Source: a virus. Taken from it: DNA of 25,159 bases. The notes under the pieces are model-generated. The model was not told where the DNA came from. It saw nothing but the letters and a program-made list of their open reading frames with translations, and made no database searches. The stretch spans positions 1-25,159 of the IMG/VR virus record IMGVR_UViG_3300040807_001132; one strand, 5' to 3'. The translations under genes were made by a program, and so were the position numbers. Shown here one piece after another: positions 20,932 through 25,159 of this stretch (positions within the stretch are counted from its first letter, which is position 1; every line of letters starts with the position of its first letter).

Positions 20932-21515
20932 CAGATGTCCTCCATTGCTTCGAACTGAATGCCGTAAGCACTGTTGTTGCTGATGCCCCACTGGGTTGCG
21001 TTTTCAGCAAGGCGGAACACCCCCTTAGCATTTGTCAGTGTGGCTGATGTGGAAGAATAGTTTGCGCGAAGCGCAGGCCATATCTCCATTGTTCCGCTGC
21101 CGCTTCGATCCTGCACGACTTTGTGCAGTCGTGCGTTCTCACCAGAACCCAATTGGAGGTAGTCACCAGCCTTGAGCGTTCCCGTCATCGCAACGGTCAC
21201 AGAGCGATCACCCAAAGAGCCTGTGACCGTTGCAGACGTGGCAGTACCCTGCGGGGAAGTCATGTTGGGGTCACCCAGAAGGAACGTGCCGTACTGGCCG
21301 CGCAGCGACAGCAGGAACGCCACCCACGGTTCAGCGAGGTCTTTACGTACTGGCGGGATCGTCACGCTGGCAGACCACATTTCACCGGGGTAGGCGTGAA
21401 CCTGGGTGGCGAAGGTGAACGGGCTGCGCGACACCGCGATAGCGTTCGTGGCGGTCAACTGGATCTCGGCAATGCCGATGTCCGTTGGAGTAGATATTGG
21501 ATAGCTGACTGCCAT
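20931..21515 (-). CDS. Distal/minor tail protein (lambda M position)
   Basis: A 194-residue, beta-rich protein immediately after the tape measure gene (TAA followed directly by ATG). Visible parts are ISTPTDIGIAEIQLTATNAI, an AYPGEMWSASVTIPPVRKDL segment and LRGQYGTFLLGDPN, a pattern seen in phage tail proteins of this position. By gene order it takes the place of lambda M or a Dit-like protein, which joins tail tube and tip. The Thr/Ser-rich middle (SPQGTATSATVTGSLGD) could be an inserted carbohydrate-binding-like loop domain. The family cannot be named with certainty. Confidence 0.72.
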   Translation of the reverse strand: MAVSYPISTPTDIGIAEIQLTATNAIAVSRSPFTFATQVHAYPGEMWSASVTIPPVRKDLAEPWVAFLLSLRGQYGTFLLGDPNMTSPQGTATSATVTGSLGDRSVTVAMTGTLKAGDYLQLGSGENARLHKVVQDRSGSGTMEIWPALRANYSSTSATLTNAKGVFRLAENATQWGISNNSAYGIQFEAMEDI

Positions 21516-24500
21516 TTAGAAACTCCGTCCGTAAGAGCCACCACGGCGTTTCGCATCGAGCACCGCAGCCTTGGCCTGTTCAGCAATGCGCGGGGTCTCT
21601 TGGCGCACGATACGACGCACAGAGTCGTCGCCATTGGCCGCGATGTTGAAGTATTGGTTGACTGTCACGTTACCCGCATTGCCGTCAACCTGTACGCCCA
21701 GTTTGCCGTTTGCACCGCGCTTGAGAGGCATGATCGCTTCTGGACCCGCCTCGCCCATCATGCCGACACCCGTTGAGTGTCCGAAGAGCGTTGGACTGCT
21801 AACAACACCCCCATTGGCGAAGAACTCTACACCGTTGTTGTACGCTCGACCGTCCGCCGCCAGTGGCCGTGCCACAGGTCGGATAGAGGTGGTCGGTGCT
21901 TGCGCTGTCGGCGCACCGCCGCCAATACCACTGATGATGCTGCTCAAGAAGTTCCCAATACCTCTCGCCGCTGGCTCTGCGACCTGCTGTTCGTAGATGG
22001 CAAGAATGATGTTCCGCAGCATATTGCGGAACGCATCTTCGACAGAGGCCGAGCCGTCGACCATCGTCATGAAGGCGCTCTTGATGTGACCCTCGACAGT
22101 GTCCATCAGTTGTTGGCGCTCCTGTTCGGCTTGCATCAGTTTGCGCGTCTCGGCTTCGGTCTTGATGATACCCTCAATGCGCTCCTTTTCGCGCTCTGTA
22201 AGCGCACGACCATCTTCCGCCAGCTTGAGAGTGATCTGCGCACGGCGCTCATCCTGCAGCTTCTGCTCTTCACTCAGACCGATAAGAGCACGTTTGGCGA
22301 TGGCTTCTTGTTCGAGCTTGTAGAGGTATTCCTCGTCCTTACGAGCGGCGGTGCCACCACGCTTGCTTGCGCGGTCGGCTTCGGCCAAGGTGGCTTTTTC
22401 CGTCGTAAGAGCCCCAACCCTGTTGGCTTGGGCGACTCTTTCTTGGAACACTGCATCAATGGCGTCGGGATCGAAAAGACCTGATGCCAAGGCAACATCT
22501 CGCTCTTGCGTAGCCTTCTCAATCAAACCCGCCCGCTTACCCTCGGCCTGTACGTTTAGCCCCTGCTTATACGCATTGACCTCAGCCTCAAGGGTCGCGA
22601 TCTGCACATCCAAACTGTTGCCCATGTTGACCAGAGAAGACATTGCCGATACCGCCGCCCGCAGTTCTGCGGTCAAACCTTTGGCAGCGTCAGCCGCGTC
22701 GTTTAGCCCGGCCTCTGCCCGCATGATCTGCGCGTTCGCCTCAACCAGTTCGTCAATGGCGTCTCGTTCAGCCTGAGTGATACCATCCGTTGCCGCTCTT
22801 CGAAGTTCCTGTTCTCGCAACAGGTCCGAAGCCAAAGCGATCTCCAACTCAAGGGTCTGAGTAGTCTTCTCACCCTCAGAATTGTAAGATTGCAGGATTT
22901 CCAATCGGCGACGGGCCAACTCTGTCTGGTCCATAATCGCAACAGTTTGGCTTTGAGTTGCCGTCAAAGACTGCCCCATCAACTGGGCTTCTTTGGCGAA
23001 TCGCTGATCGATGGCTTGTTCTTCTGCTGCAATAAGGTCCAACGAGCGCTGTGCATTTGCGTCGGATATCTGGACATCTTGAGCCATCAACTGCGCTTCT
23101 TTGGAATAGCGCTGATCAATGGCTCGCTCTTGCGCAGAGATTATATCTAAAGAGCGCTGAGCATTTGCGTCAGAGATAGCGACAGTCTGACCCATTAACT
23201 CCGCTTCTTTGGAATAGCGCTGGTCAATAGCACGGTCACTTGCCGCTATGCGCTTATTCTGCACGTCTTCGTCTATGGCGACAATCTGCGCCATCAACTG
23301 CTCTTCTTTTCTGAAGCGATAGTCAATGTTACTCTGGATAGCGTTTACCCGCTGTTTTTCGGCTTCGGCGGCATTTTTGGCAGCTTGAGCTGTGCCATTT
23401 AACCTACCTTCTATCGTGGCAAGGGCCGTTGAGCTGCTCTCTAACGCAAACAGAAGTTCACGCCCTGTTTCTGTGACGCGCCGCCCCTCGCTACCATCCC
23501 CGGCATCTCGAATCATGACATCTGCGAGCTTCACCACCCCAGCCCGGTCGCCGGATTGCGCTAAGCGCTGCAACTCTTCTGTGTAAGTTAAAAACTGTTC
23601 GCGGGCCATGTTAAGACCAAGCTTTTGAAAAGCTTGCTCATCCATTGCCCCCAAGTATTTGTCGAATTGGATGAGACCGCCAGCTGCGAGAGCCCGTGGA
23701 GATAGCACAAGAGCCAACCCTGCGGCGATGTCCTCCCACCACGTCGCATTCGCAGCAGTCTCAATTTTCTCTAATACGGCGTCCAAGTTATCTAGTTGCG
23801 CATCACTATTCAGCTGTTGCATTGCCTCCGACAAACTTCTGACTTCTTCCGTCAGACTACCGAATTCCTCATCAAGTTTTTTGTCCTCTAATCTGTTCAG
23901 AGTTTTAACATAGCGTGACGTAGCAGAATCGAGTTCCCCCAAGCGCTGCTCTAGGTTCTTAGACGCACCGGACGCCCGCATGATACCACCCGCAACCGCC
24001 GTCACAATCGGCACCACAACACCCAGTGCCGATAGCCCTACTATCATGCTTGTCGAACGCGCGAGCATGGCGAACGTGCCGATAAGCTGCGTTGCCTGTT
24101 GACCAAGGGCGACCATGACGTGCGTTCCAGACTGTATCTGGACAAAGAAGTCACCAAACTGATAGCCCATCTGCTGCGCCACAACACCCGTGCGGTTCAT
24201 GCCGCGCGTGGCAAGCTGGTTGGCGGCGTCCATCGCTCGGAGTGCGTTCCGGTATTGGTTCAATGCCTGCGCGGCCTGTGTGGTCGTAATCGCACCGGCG
24301 GCGACTGCCGCGCGGAGCATATCGACGGTTTGTCGCGTCTGCTGCTGACGTGCGATCACCGGATTGATGGACGCGAGAAGCTGGTTGTAAGATTGCGTCA
24401 GCCGAGTTTTGGTGGCCGCTGCTGCAGCGTCTGCGGCTGCAGCCTGTTGAGTGGCTTGCGCCGCTCGTATCTCGGCCTGAGCCTTCTGTGTGTTCAATGC

Positions 24501-25064
24501 GCCGTTTGCTTTGAGATAACCATTTGTGGCGGCAAGGGCGCGAGCAATTTCTAACTCACCTTGCTGCATCCTGGCAGCGGAGACTGCTCCTTTTTGACGC
24601 AACTGCTCAAGTTGTTTAAGTTGATTGACAGCATTGTTGACTGCTTGACCTTCTTTGAGAACACTGCCCTCAAGGTTTTTTATCGCGTTCATGCGAGCTT
24701 GTGCGGCCTGCGCCGCTTTCGCATCGGCTTGAGCTTTCCTCTGCGCCGCTGCCGCAGCCTCCGCGTCAGCCTGAGCCAGCTTCAACGCATCCCGAGCCTG
24801 ATTCTGCGTCATCCCAGTAAGCTTTGCCAACTGGGAAGCTAACTTCTCTTGGGCGGACGTCAGCGCCAAAAAACCAACAACCTGTCGGTTGTTAAGATCA
24901 GTGAGTTTTTTCCACTCACCCTGAACCGAAGAGATTTTGTTGGCGAGACCAACAACGCTGGTCCCGACTTTTTCACCAGAATTATAGAAGCGATTTAGGG
25001 CTTGGGTCGCTTGGTCTTCACCTGCGACCTTCAGATCAATCGTAACGCTGCTAAGAGATGCCAT
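21516..25064 (-). CDS. Tail length tape measure protein
   Basis: An 1182-residue tape measure. The N-terminal 300 residues are long Ala/Gln-rich helices (for example AAQRKAQADAKAAQAAQARM). A block with YQFGDFFVQIQSGTHVMVAL (about 300-320) matches the Prophage tail length tape measure family, and a membrane-like stretch follows (about 330-375, GLSALGVVVPIVTAVAGGIM). The middle holds 36-residue tandem repeats, and the C-terminus has the lambda H-type domain (FANGGVVSSPTLFGHST, GEAGPEAIMPLKRG). The protein sets tail length and may help DNA cross the membrane. It starts in a TGATG overlap with the upstream gene. Predicted length of the helical part implies a tail well over 100 nm; that figure is a rough estimate. 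Confidence 0.93.
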   Translation of the reverse strand: MASLSSVTIDLKVAGEDQATQALNRFYNSGEKVGTSVVGLANKISSVQGEWKKLTDLNNRQVVGFLALTSAQEKLASQLAKLTGMTQNQARDALKLAQADAEAAAAAQRKAQADAKAAQAAQARMNAIKNLEGSVLKEGQAVNNAVNQLKQLEQLRQKGAVSAARMQQGELEIARALAATNGYLKANGALNTQKAQAEIRAAQATQQAAAADAAAAATKTRLTQSYNQLLASINPVIARQQQTRQTVDMLRAAVAAGAITTTQAAQALNQYRNALRAMDAANQLATRGMNRTGVVAQQMGYQFGDFFVQIQSGTHVMVALGQQATQLIGTFAMLARSTSMIVGLSALGVVVPIVTAVAGGIMRASGASKNLEQRLGELDSATSRYVKTLNRLEDKKLDEEFGSLTEEVRSLSEAMQQLNSDAQLDNLDAVLEKIETAANATWWEDIAAGLALVLSPRALAAGGLIQFDKYLGAMDEQAFQKLGLNMAREQFLTYTEELQRLAQSGDRAGVVKLADVMIRDAGDGSEGRRVTETGRELLFALESSSTALATIEGRLNGTAQAAKNAAEAEKQRVNAIQSNIDYRFRKEEQLMAQIVAIDEDVQNKRIAASDRAIDQRYSKEAELMGQTVAISDANAQRSLDIISAQERAIDQRYSKEAQLMAQDVQISDANAQRSLDLIAAEEQAIDQRFAKEAQLMGQSLTATQSQTVAIMDQTELARRRLEILQSYNSEGEKTTQTLELEIALASDLLREQELRRAATDGITQAERDAIDELVEANAQIMRAEAGLNDAADAAKGLTAELRAAVSAMSSLVNMGNSLDVQIATLEAEVNAYKQGLNVQAEGKRAGLIEKATQERDVALASGLFDPDAIDAVFQERVAQANRVGALTTEKATLAEADRASKRGGTAARKDEEYLYKLEQEAIAKRALIGLSEEQKLQDERRAQITLKLAEDGRALTEREKERIEGIIKTEAETRKLMQAEQERQQLMDTVEGHIKSAFMTMVDGSASVEDAFRNMLRNIILAIYEQQVAEPAARGIGNFLSSIISGIGGGAPTAQAPTTSIRPVARPLAADGRAYNNGVEFFANGGVVSSPTLFGHSTGVGMMGEAGPEAIMPLKRGANGKLGVQVDGNAGNVTVNQYFNIAANGDDSVRRIVRQETPRIAEQAKAAVLDAKRRGGSYGRSF
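22971..23327 (-). repeat. 108-bp tandem repeats in the tape measure gene
   Basis: Four successive copies of a unit beginning ID(Q/Y)R(Y/F)xKExxLMxQ. Copy 1 is 33 residues (99 bp, 23327-23229). Copies 2 and 3 are 36 residues each (108 bp; 23228-23121 and 23120-23013). Copy 4 matches only in its first 14 residues (23012-22971). Copies 2 and 3 are nearly identical in protein and share long runs of bases, which suggests recent duplication. All are in frame, so each changes predicted tail length by one unit. Confidence 0.88.
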
Positions 25065-25159
25065 CAGTCGCTTCTTTCGTTCGATACTCTGACCCAGAGC
25101 ATATCAACCGCTTTGATTATATCAACTTCGTGCGAAGATAACACAATCCGATTGAGATC
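25064..25159 (-). CDS. C-terminal fragment of the gene before the tape measure
   Basis: A reading frame enters from the right edge and ends at TGA (25066-25064), which overlaps the tape measure ATG (TGATG). Thirty-one residues are visible (IVLSSHEVDIIKAVDMLWVR in the middle), helical and charged. In lambda-type tail operons the gene here is the tail assembly chaperone (G/GT) with a programmed frameshift, so it is probably the chaperone or its extended form. The visible part is too short to prove it, and any slippery site would lie outside the window. Confidence 0.6.
   Translation of the reverse strand, partial: DLNRIVLSSHEVDIIKAVDMLWVRVSNERSD

Noticed and set aside
21777-22484. A 235-codon plus-strand frame antisense to the tape measure
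   Set aside because: No recognisable domain and no operon context; the tape measure frame is clearly coding.

Overview
The window looks like the central part of a tailed-phage genome (or an intact prophage). It holds a rightward replication and accessory block, a convergent leftward lysis and tail block, almost no non-coding DNA, and long chains of genes joined by ATGA, TGATG or TAATG overlaps. The tail genes point to a long, non-contractile (siphovirus-type) tail: a lambda-type tape measure, three small distal-tail genes in lambda M-L-K order, and a lambda J-like tip protein with fibronectin III domains. A spanin pair and an outer-membrane-type lipoprotein imply a Gram-negative host. The moderately high GC and the style of the proteins suggest an alphaproteobacterium, possibly a Rhodobacterales member; that is inference, not something the sequence proves.

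Positions 1-8862 (+) carry a DNA-metabolism operon. After four small unknown genes come a DUF2800 Cas4/RecB-like nuclease with a predicted 4Fe-4S site, a small recombinase-like HTH protein, an SF1B (RecD/Dda-like) helicase, an Enc34-type ssDNA-binding protein, a compact family B DNA polymerase with a proofreading domain, a VRR-NUC nuclease and an SNF2-type helicase. Together these can supply a phage-encoded DNA synthesis and recombination apparatus. No primase, DnaB-type helicase or integrase is visible here. A 179-bp spacer with several hairpins (5106-5284) sits between the SSB gene and the polymerase pair.

Positions 8852-9337 hold one gene on the opposite strand, an HD-domain hydrolase, which faces into the end of the SNF2 gene. 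A short divergent region with a candidate promoter and dyad (9364-9393) restarts rightward transcription.

Positions 9425-14276 (+) are an accessory block of small genes. It includes a DUF6011-type zinc-finger protein, an MT-A70 adenine methyltransferase, an OB-fold-like protein, a winged-helix protein, a lipoprotein with a very strong ribosome-binding site followed by a small putatively exported protein, a 'TPGPW' phage protein, coiled-coil proteins, and a 75-residue protein that resembles part of the class I release-factor core without its GGQ motif. Two genes here are under 60 codons.

A strong intrinsic terminator for the leftward transcript (14259-14289) lies in the convergent junction. 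Positions 14357-25159 (-), read right to left, encode the end of an unidentified gene, the tape measure, the M-, L- and K-like proteins, the J-like tip, two small fibre or chaperone proteins, a membrane-anchored coiled-coil protein, an M15 peptidase endolysin with a C-terminal membrane segment, overlapping inner and outer spanin genes, and a gp49-family protein.
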